From an uncultured Burkholderiales bacterium (GTDB lineage: Bacteria; Pseudomonadota; Gammaproteobacteria; Burkholderiales; Thiobacillaceae), in the NCBI GenBank assembly GCA_938038385.1, contig CALHRD010000032.1:1-57220 (forward strand): a DNA stretch of 57,220 bases, given 5' to 3'. This document shows, one piece after another, positions 18,065 through 26,563 of the stretch. The position numbers and the translations under genes were made by a program. How positions within the stretch are numbered: position 1 is the first letter of the stretch; every line of letters begins with the position of its first letter. Below the pieces are notes generated by a model. The model worked only from the letters and a program-made list of their open reading frames with translations, was not told the DNA's origin and ran no database searches.

Positions 18065-18113
18065 GTGCAGTCCGCTATAGATCCCTCGAATTCAGCCGCA
18101 GGGTGACCCGGCT

Positions 18114-18719
18114 TCAGAACCAGCTCTCGGGGATGATGAGCACGTCCCCCGGCATCATCTCGACGTTGGCCGAGATGTCGCCCGCCTTGAGCAGGTCCTC
18201 CAGACGCACGGCGAACTGCTGTGGTTTGCCCTCGCTGATCCTCAGGATGCTGGCCTTGTTGCCGGCGGCGAAATCGGTGATGCCGCCCACGCTGATCATG
18301 ACGTCGATCAGGGACATGTTCTCCCGGTAACTGAGGGTCTGGGGCTTGGTCGCCTCGCCCAGGACGCGGATCTGCTGGCTGAACGGCCCGGTGCCGCCGG
18401 CCACGATCACCGTCACGATGGGATCCTGGATGTAGCGTGCCAGGTTTTTCTCGATCTCCCGCGCCAGCTGCGTCGGCGTCCTGCCACTCGCCGGCAGGTC
18501 TTCCACCAGGTTCATCGTCATCTTGCCATCGGGGCGAATCGGAAAGGAACCCGACACCTCCGGGTTGCCCCAGACGAAGACGTTCACGGTATCCCCCGGT
18601 CCGAGCAGGTAATTCCAGTCGCTGCCCACCAGGGCCTTGGCCGGCGCCGGCGGATAGATGGGCTGGTTGGAGCAGCCCACCAGCAAGGCGAGCAATACCG
18701 GGAATGCGAGATGCTTCAT
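18114..18719 (-). CDS. Polysaccharide export lipoprotein (Wza-like, XrtA type)
   Basis: A 201-residue lipoprotein, the first gene of the exopolysaccharide locus. The signal peptide ends in a lipobox LLVGC, so Cys16 would be lipidated. The polysaccharide export domain follows (YLLGPGDTVNVFVWGNPEVSG) with SLBB-like repeats (IRVLGEATKPQTLSYRENM) and the ending MPGDVLIIPESWF. It is short compared with Wza, as usual for TIGR03027 proteins, which lack the C-terminal helix that spans the outer membrane in Wza. A strong ribosome site AAGGGGGAA precedes the ATG. The promoter of the whole locus should be in the 200 bases upstream; a CATAAT hexamer is the only -10-like match I see. Confidence 0.94.
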   Translation of the reverse strand: MKHLAFPVLLALLVGCSNQPIYPPAPAKALVGSDWNYLLGPGDTVNVFVWGNPEVSGSFPIRPDGKMTMNLVEDLPASGRTPTQLAREIEKNLARYIQDPIVTVIVAGGTGPFSQQIRVLGEATKPQTLSYRENMSLIDVMISVGGITDFAAGNKASILRISEGKPQQFAVRLEDLLKAGDISANVEMMPGDVLIIPESWF

Positions 18720-18882
18720 GGTTCCCCCTTCTTAGGTCTGACAGAGCCGGGCCGATTATGCCACAAGCCCCTTTTCACACGGATGTCTCTACAGCCAAAT
18801 GGCGGGCCGCACCCTGTGCGGCCATCGGCCCGACGTCTTGCCTCCAAACGTTCATGTCCGGACGCGGCCAGGGCCGGGGCGG

Positions 18883-18891
18883 TGGTACACT
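18883..18891 (+). promoter_or_regulatory. Possible extended -10 promoter for the MazG-like gene
   Basis: TGG followed by TACACT forms an extended -10 element without a clear -35. Transcription from it would begin near 18898, after the upstream in-frame ATG at 18799 and before the GTG at 18922, which supports the GTG as start. The other bases of the 18720-18921 gap hold no gene that I can support. Confidence 0.35.
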
Positions 18892-18921
18892 TTCACATCG
18901 CAGTTATCGACCGATTCCACC

Positions 18922-19275
18922 GTGTCCTTTAATTCCCTGTCCGAACTGGCCGCGGCCGTGCGCGAATTCGGTCGCGCGCGCGACTGGCACCTCTACCACA
19001 CACCGAAGAATCTCACCGCCGCCCTCATCGTCGAGGCGGCGGAGCTGCTGGAACCCTTCCAGTGGCTCACGCCCGAGGAAAGCCTGGCCCTGCCCGAGCA
19101 CAAGCGCGAGGCGGTCAAGCAGGAGATGGCCGACGTCCTGATCTACCTCGTCAGCCTGGCCAACCTGCTGGAGGTGGACCTGCTGCAGGCGGCGGAGGAA
19201 AAACTGGCCCTCAACGCCCGCAAGTATCCGGTGCACAAGGCCAGGGGCTCCTGCGCCAAGTACGACGAGCTATGA
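18922..19275 (+). CDS. MazG-like nucleotide pyrophosphohydrolase (RS21-C6/dCTPase type)
   Basis: A 117-residue all-alpha NTP pyrophosphohydrolase. The metal-binding pattern is clear: EAAELLEPFQWL with paired Glu in the first helix and EMADVLIYLVSLAN in the second. It likely cleaves non-canonical or dCTP-like nucleotides to monophosphates. The start is taken as the GTG at 18922, because the residues encoded upstream of it have no family resemblance; an ATG at 18799 would add 41 residues. The stop overlaps the next gene by 4 bases (ATGA). Confidence 0.88.
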   Translation: MSFNSLSELAAAVREFGRARDWHLYHTPKNLTAALIVEAAELLEPFQWLTPEESLALPEHKREAVKQEMADVLIYLVSLANLLEVDLLQAAEEKLALNARKYPVHKARGSCAKYDEL

Positions 19276-19586
19276 GCCACTACCGCCACCACCTCTTTTT
19301 CTGCCTCAACGTGCGCGAGGACGGCGGCGCCTGCTGCACCCAGCACGATGCCGAGGCCATGTTCGAATACGCCAAGAAGAAGGCCAAGCAGCTCGGTCTG
19401 CACGGCAAGGGCGGCGACTGCCGGGTCAACCGCGCCGGCTGCTTCGACCGCTGCGAGCTCGGGCCGGTGTGCGTGGTCTATCCCGACGCCGTCTGGTACA
19501 CCTACGTGGACGAAGCGGACATCGACGAGATCCTCGAGTCCCACCTGCGCGATGGCAAGGTGGTGGAACGACTGAAACTCGACTGA
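19272..19586 (+). CDS. Thioredoxin-like [2Fe-2S] ferredoxin
   Basis: A 104-residue protein with the fold shared by NuoE and Shethna-type ferredoxins. Cluster ligands are likely among FFCLN, ACC, and the C-terminal GCFDRCELGPVC, a C-x4-C-type pattern typical of small (2Fe-2S) ferredoxin domain proteins in Proteobacteria. It should be cytoplasmic and carry single electrons. It overlaps the MazG-like gene and ends one base before the hydrolase gene start. Confidence 0.9.
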   Translation: MSHYRHHLFFCLNVREDGGACCTQHDAEAMFEYAKKKAKQLGLHGKGGDCRVNRAGCFDRCELGPVCVVYPDAVWYTYVDEADIDEILESHLRDGKVVERLKLD

Positions 19587-19587
19587 G

Positions 19588-20235
19588 ATGACGGCGGTTC
19601 CCCACGTCGCCCCTGCGCGGCAGCCATCGCGTGGGGAACGCCATCTCATCCCGGGTCACGACGGCGGCGTGGTCGAGACCCTGGTGGAACACCCCGACGG
19701 CCTGCCGCGCGGCCTTGCGCTCATCGCCCACCCCCATCCGCTGCATGGCGGCAGTCTGGACAACAAGGTGGTATACATGCTCGCGCGGGCGGCGCTGGCC
19801 TGCGGCCTGGTGGCGGTGCGGCCGAATTTCCGCGGTGTGGGCGGGAGCAGCGGAAAATTCGATCATGGTGTCGGCGAGGCGGACGACCTGCTCGCCGTCG
19901 CCGGCCACCTTGCCCGACGCCATCCCGGCCTGCCCTGGTCGCTGCTCGGTTTCTCGTTCGGCGCCTACGTCCAGCATCGGGTCGCCGGCCGCCTGCCCGC
20001 CGAGCGCCTGATCCTGGTCGGGCCGGCCGTGTCCATGTACGCCTTCGGGCAGCCGGCCATCCGCACCGAGATCGTGCACGGTGAGGCGGACGAGCTGATC
20101 CCGCTGTCCATCGTCGACGACTATGCCCGCCAGCACCGCATCCCGCTGCATGTCATCGCCGGGGCGGGCCACTTCTTCCACGGCCGGCTGGTTGAACTGC
20201 GCGAGACCGTCAGGAGTCGGCTGTGCCCCCCCTGA
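19588..20235 (+). CDS. Alpha/beta hydrolase
   Basis: A 215-residue cytoplasmic hydrolase without signal peptide. The oxyanion region HPHPLHGGSLDNKV, the nucleophile elbow GFSFGA, the acid in HGEADELIP and the histidine in GAGHFFHG give a complete catalytic triad. This small group is widespread beside ABC exporters and nucleotide enzymes, but the substrate is not known. The last 13 bases overlap the ABC ATPase gene start. Confidence 0.88.
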   Translation: MTAVPHVAPARQPSRGERHLIPGHDGGVVETLVEHPDGLPRGLALIAHPHPLHGGSLDNKVVYMLARAALACGLVAVRPNFRGVGGSSGKFDHGVGEADDLLAVAGHLARRHPGLPWSLLGFSFGAYVQHRVAGRLPAERLILVGPAVSMYAFGQPAIRTEIVHGEADELIPLSIVDDYARQHRIPLHVIAGAGHFFHGRLVELRETVRSRLCPP

Positions 20236-21131
20236 TGCTGAAGGGACTGACCAAGCGGTACGGCGGCACGGCGGTGGTGGACGATCTGTCCCTGGAGCTC
20301 GTGCCGGGTCGCTGCCATGGCCTGCTCGGGCCCAACGGCGCCGGCAAGACCACCACCCTGCGGCTGGCCCTGGGCTTGATCGAGGCGGACGCCGGCGAGG
20401 GCCGCCTGCTGGGCCATCGTCTGCCACGCGAGGCCGCCCAAGCCCGCCAGCGGGTCGGTGTGGTGCCGCAGGCCGACAGCCTGGACCCCGACTTCAGCGT
20501 GCGCGAGAACCTGCTTGCCTATGGCCGTTACTTCGGGTTGAGTCGCCGCGAGGCCGAGGCGCGCATCCCCGCCCTGCTCGACTTCGCAGGTCTGGCGGGA
20601 AAGGCGGACGCCAGGGTCCCCACCCTGTCCGGCGGGATGAAACGGCGCCTGACATTGGCGCGGGCGCTGATCAACGACCCGGAGCTGGTCGTGCTGGACG
20701 AACCCACCACCGGCCTCGATCCGCAGGCGCGGCACCTGGTCTGGCAGGGCCTGCGCCGGCTCATCCAGCAGGGCAAGACCCTGCTTCTGACCACTCACTT
20801 CATGGACGAGGCCGAACGGTTGTGCGACCGCATCAGCATCATCGACCGCGGCCGCATCATCGCCGAGGACAGTCCGCGCGCGCTGATCGCCCGACACATC
20901 GAGCCGCACGTGGTGGAGGTCTTCGGCGAGGGACTGGCCGACTGGGCAGGCTGCGGCCGCCGCCTGTGCCGGCGCTGCGAGCAGGCCGGCGAGACCCTGT
21001 TCTGCTACACCGAAGACCCCGAGGCTGTGACCGACGCACTCGACCGGCAGGGCCAGCTACGCTACCTACACCGCCCCGCCAACCTGGAGGACGTCTTCCT
21101 CAAGCTGACCGGCCGGGACCTGAGGGAGTGA
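20223..21131 (+). CDS. ABC exporter ATP-binding protein (NodI-like)
   Basis: A 302-residue ATPase of the ABC-2 exporter class. Walker A is GPNGAGKTT, signature LSGGMKRRL, Walker B LVVLDEPTTGLD, and the switch histidine is in LLTTHFMDEAERL. The C-terminal extension ending LEDVFLKLTGRDLRE is typical of NodI/CcmA-type proteins. It starts with GTG at 20223 (an ATG follows at 20235). The permease is encoded next. The substrate is unknown; NodI and NodJ relatives export lipo-oligosaccharides or other small molecules. Confidence 0.93.
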   Translation: MPPLMLKGLTKRYGGTAVVDDLSLELVPGRCHGLLGPNGAGKTTTLRLALGLIEADAGEGRLLGHRLPREAAQARQRVGVVPQADSLDPDFSVRENLLAYGRYFGLSRREAEARIPALLDFAGLAGKADARVPTLSGGMKRRLTLARALINDPELVVLDEPTTGLDPQARHLVWQGLRRLIQQGKTLLLTTHFMDEAERLCDRISIIDRGRIIAEDSPRALIARHIEPHVVEVFGEGLADWAGCGRRLCRRCEQAGETLFCYTEDPEAVTDALDRQGQLRYLHRPANLEDVFLKLTGRDLRE

Positions 21132-21214
21132 GGCGTGAGGGGTGAGACGCAGACAGAGGCCATGCCAGGCAAAGCGGCCACACCCGCCTCACCCCCGTCC
21201 CCTCGCGCCTCACC
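21129..21214. repeat. Low-complexity inverted repeat at the ABC ATPase/permease border
   Basis: The left arm at 21129-21150 is built from GTGAGGCGTGAGGGG-type units, and the right arm at about 21183-21214 is its reverse complement with one substitution (T to C) and a 7-base insertion, around a short unique core. The arms consist of short tandem units of the form TGAGGsG. The element covers the first codons of the permease gene. Analogous structures with unrelated sequence lie at 26475, 27527 and 53388. Confidence 0.7.
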
Positions 21215-21968
21215 CTGGAAGTGGCTGCCGGTCTGGCAGCGCAACTTCCAGGTCTGGAAGAAGCTGGCAGGACCTTCCATCCTCGGCAACCTGGCCGATC
21301 CCCTGCTCTACATGCTGGGCCTGGGTTACGGCCTGGGGCGCTTCCTGGGCGAGGTGCAGGGTGTGCCCTACCTCACCTTCCTGGCCGCCGGCACACTGGC
21401 CTACAGCGTCATGAACAGCGCCACCTTCGAGACCCTCTATTCGGCCTTCTCGCGCATGCACGTGCAGAAGACCTGGGATGCCATCCTCAACACGCCGCTG
21501 ACCCTGAACGACGTCCTGCTCGGCGAGTTGTTCTGGGCGACCAGCAAGAGCCTGCTGTCGGGGCTGGCGATTCTGTTGGTGATCTGGGTACTGGGGCTGT
21601 ACGCCGACTTCGCCATGACACTGTGGCTGCTGCCGGTGATCGTGCTGACCGGGCTCACCTTCGCCGGGCTCGGCCTGATGCTCAACGCCGTCGCTCCGAA
21701 CTATGACTTCTTCCTCTACTACTTCACCCTGTTCATCACGCCCATGGTGCTGCTGTCGGGAGTGTTTTATCCTACCGACGCCCTGCCCGCCTGGCTGGCC
21801 GCCGCCGCCCAGGGACTGCCGCTGACCCATGCCATCGCGCTCGCCCGCCCGTTGGTGCTGGGATACTGGCCGGAAGCGCCGCTGCTGAATGTGGGGGTGT
21901 TACTGGCCTTTGCCGCAGCCGGCTTCCTGATCGGTCTCAGGCTCACGCGCCGACGGTTGCTGCGCTGA
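21135..21968 (+). CDS. ABC-2 type exporter permease (NodJ-like)
   Basis: A 277-residue inner-membrane protein with six hydrophobic segments, of the NodJ type: WKKLAGPSILGNLADPLLYMLGLGYGLG near the start and the conserved LFITPMVLLSGVFYPTDALP before the last segments. It pairs with the ATPase encoded upstream. GTG at 21135 has GAGGGAG six bases before it and is preferred; ATG at 21162 has poor spacing. Residues 1-27 are encoded by the inverted repeat described above and look unlike a normal NodJ N-terminus, so the family part begins only near WKWLPVWQRNF. Confidence 0.9.
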   Translation: MRGETQTEAMPGKAATPASPPSPRASPWKWLPVWQRNFQVWKKLAGPSILGNLADPLLYMLGLGYGLGRFLGEVQGVPYLTFLAAGTLAYSVMNSATFETLYSAFSRMHVQKTWDAILNTPLTLNDVLLGELFWATSKSLLSGLAILLVIWVLGLYADFAMTLWLLPVIVLTGLTFAGLGLMLNAVAPNYDFFLYYFTLFITPMVLLSGVFYPTDALPAWLAAAAQGLPLTHAIALARPLVLGYWPEAPLLNVGVLLAFAAAGFLIGLRLTRRRLLR

Positions 21969-21982
21969 TCGATGCGGCCAGC

Positions 21983-22741
21983 TCAGGTCACCAGCAGCAG
22001 GTCGCAGCGTAGCCTGGATCGCAGGGCGTCCAGGCGGGCGAGATCACCCTCGGCATAATCGGCCGGCAGGACCAAGGCCGCCGCACGCAGGCGGTTGACC
22101 GCGATGGCCAAGGCCGCAGGGTCGGCATCGAACAGCCGCTGCATGCTCACCTCCGCACCGCCGCCCACCGCCCAACCTGCCTGCTGTACGCGCTCCCGAT
22201 AGGTCTCGACATCGGCGGCCAGCACCAGGACCAGACAGGGACGACCGGAGGTCCGTGCCAGCCTGAGTCCCACCGCAAGGGTGGCGGCTGCGGTCATGCT
22301 GCCGTCGAACAGTACGACCAGGGGCCGCGGCTGTGCCGTGACGACCGTAGCCCGCCGCACCAGCAAAACCAGATCCAGACTGCCGGCCTGGGCGAGCAGC
22401 GTGTCGAGCGGCTTGCCCTGCAGGATGCGGAAGGAGTAGCGCAGCCTGCGGGCCTCGGCTGCCCGATGCAGGGCCTGCTCCGACCGACGGGCGGCGGCCC
22501 GCAGGAGGCGCACGGTGTTGTCCGCCTGCATCTGGCGCAACTGGGCGCTGTGCCGGCCCATCTCCCACATGCTGGGCAGACGGCTGGCCCGCAGCAGGTC
22601 GATGTCCTCGACGAACAGGGCGGACAGTTCCGCCTCCAGGGCGGCAGCGAGATCGGCCGCCGCATCGATCCAGGCCAGCTCGTCACCTGCGCCGCTCAAG
22701 GCGAGCAGGATGCGGCGGATGCCGGACGCCGGATCGCTCAT
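21983..22741 (-). CDS. Universal stress protein-like protein
   Basis: A 252-residue protein with a UspA-like opening (IRRILLALSGAGDELAWIDAAADLAAALEAEL, ALFVEDIDLL) and a second nucleotide-fold-like half ending RCDLLLVT. It lacks a clear G-x2-G-x9-GS ATP loop, so ATP binding is uncertain. The start overlaps the stop of the Lon-like protease by 4 bases, which ties it to that gene. Function in stress response is only an inference from fold. Confidence 0.7.
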   Translation of the reverse strand: MSDPASGIRRILLALSGAGDELAWIDAAADLAAALEAELSALFVEDIDLLRASRLPSMWEMGRHSAQLRQMQADNTVRLLRAAARRSEQALHRAAEARRLRYSFRILQGKPLDTLLAQAGSLDLVLLVRRATVVTAQPRPLVVLFDGSMTAAATLAVGLRLARTSGRPCLVLVLAADVETYRERVQQAGWAVGGGAEVSMQRLFDADPAALAIAVNRLRAAALVLPADYAEGDLARLDALRSRLRCDLLLVT

Positions 22742-25212
22742 TTCTTCCTGGCGCCGGCCCGTCGGCGGGGTTTTTCCTCGGACCGCCCGGCGAAGGCCTG
22801 ACGCAGACTGGAGAACTCGATCAGCCGTGCCGCCACACGATAGTTCACCGAGCCCTCGGGCACGACCCCCTGCGCGTCGGGGGTGCCGGCCGCCGTGCCG
22901 GTGAGCAGTTCGATGGCCTCGTCGACGCCACCCACGGGCCAGACATGGAAGCGCCCGTCTGCGCAGGCCTCGACCACATCGCCCCGGAGCATGAGATGCT
23001 TCACGTTGGACTGGGGGATGAGGACCCCCTGCTCGCCGGTCAGGCCGCGCGCGCGGCAGATGTCGAAGAAGCCCTCGATCTTCTCGTTCACCCCACCGAT
23101 CGCCTGCATGCGCCCATGCTGGTCGACCGAACCGGTCACCGCCAGGGATTGGCGTATGGGCAGCCCGGCCAGCGCCGAGAGCAGGGCGCAGAGCTCGGCC
23201 ATGGAGGCGGAGTCCCCCTCGACCTCGCCATAGGTCTGTTCGAAGGTGAGGGTCGCGCCCAGGGACAGCGGCAGGTTGCTGGCGTAGCGGGTGGCCAGAA
23301 AGGAGCTCAGGATCAGGACGCCCTTGGAGTGGATGGCGCCGCCCAGGTCGACCTCGCGCTGGATGTCGATCACCTCGCCCTCGCCCAGCCGCACGTTGGC
23401 GGTGATGCGGGTGGGGTGGGCGAAGCGGCTGTCGCCCAGGTCGATGACCGCCAAACCGTTGACCTGGCCGGTCATCATGCCCGAGGTCTCGATGTGGACC
23501 GTGCCGCGCAGGATGGCGTCCTGGAAGCGGGCGCGCAGTCGCCCGGTGCGTCTGTCCCTGGCATCGACGACCGCCTGCACCCGCGCGTGCGACACCGCCC
23601 GTTCGCCGGCCTGCCGGGTCAGGAAGTCGGCCTCCCGCATCAGATCGAGCAGACCCTGCATGTGGGTGGACAGCCGCTCGGCGTCACCCGCCTCGCGTGC
23701 CGCCTGCTCCACCAGCCGGGCACAGGCCGAGCGGTCGAAGGGCAGCAGCTTTTCCTTGCGCGCCAGGGTGGCGATCAGCCGCGCATAGAGCAGGGGGGTG
23801 TCGCCGCCGCGCGGCAGGTCGTCCTCGAAATCGGCCACCACCTTGAACAGCTCCCTGAAGTCGGGGTCGTACTCGCACAACAGGTAGTAGAGCAGGCGTT
23901 CCCCCACCAGCACGACCTTGACCTCGAGGGGGATGGGTTCCGGCTCCAGGGAGATGGTGCTGGTCAGCGACAGCATCTGGGCGAGCGAGTCGGTGCGGAT
24001 GCGTCGGGAACGCAACGCCCGCTTGAGTCCCTCCCAGGCATAGGGCTGCAGCAGCAGACGGTGGGCATCGAGCACCAGGTAGCCGCCGGTGGCCTGATGC
24101 AGGGCGCCGGGTTTGATCAGCGTGAAGTCGGTGACCAGCGCCCCCAGGTGTTCCATGTGCTCCACCCGGCCCACCAGGGTGGCGTGACTGGGGTGGTCGG
24201 GAGCCACCACCGGCGCCCCCCTGGAAGCGCTGTGGTCCACCAGCAGATTGACCTGATAGCGCCGGAATGAGGGCGCCACACCGACGGGCAGGCCCAATAT
24301 CTGGGGCATGCCTTCCTGCGGCTTGCGGAAGTCGTCGGCGGTGTCGATCAGGTCCTGTTCCACCGCCTGCAGATAGTCCAGTACCTCGGGCAGGTCACGA
24401 TACTTGTCGCGCAGTTCGCCGATCTGGTGGTCCACCGCCAGCCGGGAAAACTCCCGGTTCAGCTCGCGCACGCGCTCGCGCTTCTCCCGCAACCACTGGG
24501 GTGCCTGGCGGATGAGCTTGTGCAGCCGGTCGTGCAGACCCTCGATGACCTTGCGGATACGGGCCTTCTCCTCTTCCGGCAGCTTCTCGAATTCGTCCGG
24601 CCCGAGCACCTCGCCGTTACGCTCGGGGGCCAGCCCGAAGCCGCTGGGGGTGCGCAGCAGGGCGATGCCCTCGCGCTCGGCCTCTTCGCCGAAGGCCTTG
24701 AAGGCGTCGTTCTCGCGTTCGCTGAACTCCTGCTCGATCTCCTCCAGGCGATTGCGGTATTCGTCGCTTTCGAAGATGGAGGGAATCGCCGCCAGCAGGT
24801 CCTCGATCAGACGCTGCATGTCCGCCTTCAGGGCCTTGCCCCGGCCCGTGGGCAGACTGATCGCCTTGGGCTTGTGCGGCTGGGCGAAGTTGTTCACGTA
24901 GACCCAGTCCGCCGGCACCGGGCTGGCGGCCGCCGCCTTCTCCACCATTTCCATGACCAGGGTGCGCTTGCCCGTGCCCACCGGTCCCATGACGAAGAGG
25001 TTGAAACCCTCGGCGCGGATGGCCAGACCGAAATCCACCGCCTCGGCGGCGCGCGCCTGGCCCAGCATGCCCGGCAGGTCTTCCAGCTCATCGGTGCTGG
25101 CGAAGGGGGCGGCTGCGAAGTCGCAGCGGGTGTAGAGCTTTTCCGGACTCAGGGGGGCGGGCATGTTGGCGGCGCGAGCTGCGGTATCAGTGGTTGCGTT
25201 TGAAATCGACAT
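22738..25212 (-). CDS. LonB-like ATP-dependent protease
   Basis: An 824-residue soluble AAA+ Lon-related protease (COG1067 type). Walker A GPVGTGKRT is at 76-84, and a helical Glu/Arg-rich insertion spans about 140-260. The C-terminal Lon peptidase domain has Ser668 in GDSAS and Lys711 in GGVNEKIEG. The 43-residue spacing equals that of the classical Lon Ser-Lys dyad. It would degrade misfolded or regulatory proteins in the cytoplasm. The start at 25212 overlaps pyrC' by 26 bases; an ATG at 25164 is a possible alternative. It is the penultimate gene of the pyr operon here. Confidence 0.93.
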   Translation of the reverse strand: MSISNATTDTAARAANMPAPLSPEKLYTRCDFAAAPFASTDELEDLPGMLGQARAAEAVDFGLAIRAEGFNLFVMGPVGTGKRTLVMEMVEKAAAASPVPADWVYVNNFAQPHKPKAISLPTGRGKALKADMQRLIEDLLAAIPSIFESDEYRNRLEEIEQEFSERENDAFKAFGEEAEREGIALLRTPSGFGLAPERNGEVLGPDEFEKLPEEEKARIRKVIEGLHDRLHKLIRQAPQWLREKRERVRELNREFSRLAVDHQIGELRDKYRDLPEVLDYLQAVEQDLIDTADDFRKPQEGMPQILGLPVGVAPSFRRYQVNLLVDHSASRGAPVVAPDHPSHATLVGRVEHMEHLGALVTDFTLIKPGALHQATGGYLVLDAHRLLLQPYAWEGLKRALRSRRIRTDSLAQMLSLTSTISLEPEPIPLEVKVVLVGERLLYYLLCEYDPDFRELFKVVADFEDDLPRGGDTPLLYARLIATLARKEKLLPFDRSACARLVEQAAREAGDAERLSTHMQGLLDLMREADFLTRQAGERAVSHARVQAVVDARDRRTGRLRARFQDAILRGTVHIETSGMMTGQVNGLAVIDLGDSRFAHPTRITANVRLGEGEVIDIQREVDLGGAIHSKGVLILSSFLATRYASNLPLSLGATLTFEQTYGEVEGDSASMAELCALLSALAGLPIRQSLAVTGSVDQHGRMQAIGGVNEKIEGFFDICRARGLTGEQGVLIPQSNVKHLMLRGDVVEACADGRFHVWPVGGVDEAIELLTGTAAGTPDAQGVVPEGSVNYRVAARLIEFSSLRQAFAGRSEEKPRRRAGARKK

Positions 25213-26467
25213 GGCCGTCGATGATGGTGTACATGACCTGGCCCTGCAGTTCCATCCCCAGGTAGGGGCTGTTCTTGCCCAGGGAGAGCAGGGTCTGGCG
25301 GCTTACCGTCCAGGGTCGTTCCGGGTCGAAGATGCACAGATCGGCCGGCTGCCCCGCCATCAGGATGCCGGCCTGGATGCCGAGGATGCGGGCGGGGCGC
25401 CGGGTGACGAGATCGATGGCCTGCAGCAGGGGCACCTGCATCTCCCGCGCCCATTTCAGGGTCAGGGGCAGCAGCAGTTCCACCCCCGCGGCCCCCGGTT
25501 CGGCCTCCTGAAAGGGCAGCTCCTTGGCGTCATCGTTGACCGGGGCGTGGTCGGAGCATACAGCATCCACCAGACCCTCGCGTAAGGCGCTGCGGATGGC
25601 GTCCCGGTCGCGGATGCTGCGCAGCGGCGGGACGAGATGACAGTTGGCGTCGAAATCCACCAGATCCATCTCGGACAGATGCACGTGATGCGCCGCCACA
25701 TCGCAGGTGATGCGCAGCCCGTCATGCTTGGCGCGGCGCACCATGTCCAGGCCGGCACGGCTGGACATGCGGGCGAGATGCACGCGGGCACCGGTCTCCC
25801 GCGTCAGCAGCAGGATGGTCTGCAGGGCCACCGTCTCCGCCGGAACGGGTATGGCGGGCAGCCCGAGCCGGGCGGCCACGACGCCATCGTGGGCGACGCC
25901 GTCGCGCGCCAGGTGGGGATCCTGGGGGCGCAGCCAGACCGGCAGATCGAAGGTCACGGCATATTCCAGCGCCCGCAGCAGCACGCGGGTGTCGATGAGG
26001 GGGGCGTCGGCCTGGCTGAAGGCAACGCATCCCGCCTCGCTGAGCTCCGCCATCTCGGTGAGCCGCTCCCCTTTGAGCTTCCAGGTCAGCGCCCCGACGG
26101 GATAGACGCGCGGCCCGGGGCTGTTACGCGTGCGGAACTTGAGCATCTCCACCAGGCCAGGTTCGTCCAGGGGCGGGTCGGTGTCGGGCGGACAGGCCAG
26201 ACTGGTCACGCCCCCGGCGGCGGCCGCCCGCATCTCGGATTCCAGCGTGGCCATGTACTCGAAGCCCGGTTCGCGCAGACGCACCGAGAGATCGACCAGG
26301 CCGGGACAGACGACGAGCCCGCCGGCGTCGATCTCCAGGTTGGGGTGGAAATCGGCCGGCACCGTGCCCACGGCCACGATGCGCCCGGCGGCGATATAAA
26401 TGTCGCGGACGGCATCCAGACCACTTTCCGGGTCGATGACGCGGCCGCTGCGGATGAGGATCTTCAT
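25187..26467 (-). CDS. pyrC: Non-catalytic dihydroorotase homologue PyrC'
   Basis: A 426-residue amidohydrolase-fold protein. It aligns with type I dihydroorotases over its length (CPGLVDLSVRLREPGFEY; VDAVCSDHAPVNDDAKELPF) but the metal-binding His-x-His is replaced by Ser-x-Arg and the HCED-like segment by RPQDPH. It therefore should not catalyse the reaction. In Pseudomonas such PyrC' proteins bind aspartate transcarbamoylase and are needed for its assembly, and the adjacent pyrB makes the same role likely. An active dihydroorotase should be encoded elsewhere. Confidence 0.92.
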   Translation of the reverse strand: MKILIRSGRVIDPESGLDAVRDIYIAAGRIVAVGTVPADFHPNLEIDAGGLVVCPGLVDLSVRLREPGFEYMATLESEMRAAAAGGVTSLACPPDTDPPLDEPGLVEMLKFRTRNSPGPRVYPVGALTWKLKGERLTEMAELSEAGCVAFSQADAPLIDTRVLLRALEYAVTFDLPVWLRPQDPHLARDGVAHDGVVAARLGLPAIPVPAETVALQTILLLTRETGARVHLARMSSRAGLDMVRRAKHDGLRITCDVAAHHVHLSEMDLVDFDANCHLVPPLRSIRDRDAIRSALREGLVDAVCSDHAPVNDDAKELPFQEAEPGAAGVELLLPLTLKWAREMQVPLLQAIDLVTRRPARILGIQAGILMAGQPADLCIFDPERPWTVSRQTLLSLGKNSPYLGMELQGQVMYTIIDGHVDFKRNH

Positions 26468-26474
26468 GTTAGAT

Positions 26475-26562
26475 CGGGGTGTGGGGGAAGGAGGAAGAGG
26501 GATGGCGAGCGTCCATGTCCACGGACCGAATCATGACCCATTCCCCATCCCCCATCACCGTC
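26475..26562. repeat. Low-complexity inverted repeat between pyrB and pyrC'
   Basis: The left arm at 26475-26504 is purine-rich (GGTGTGGGGGAAGG and GGAAGAGGG), and the right arm at 26535-26562 is pyrimidine-rich (CCATTCCCCATCCCCCATCA) and pairs with it imperfectly around a unique core. In Pseudomonas pyrB and pyrC' nearly touch; here this 96-base element separates them. Confidence 0.6.
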
Positions 26563-26563
26563 G

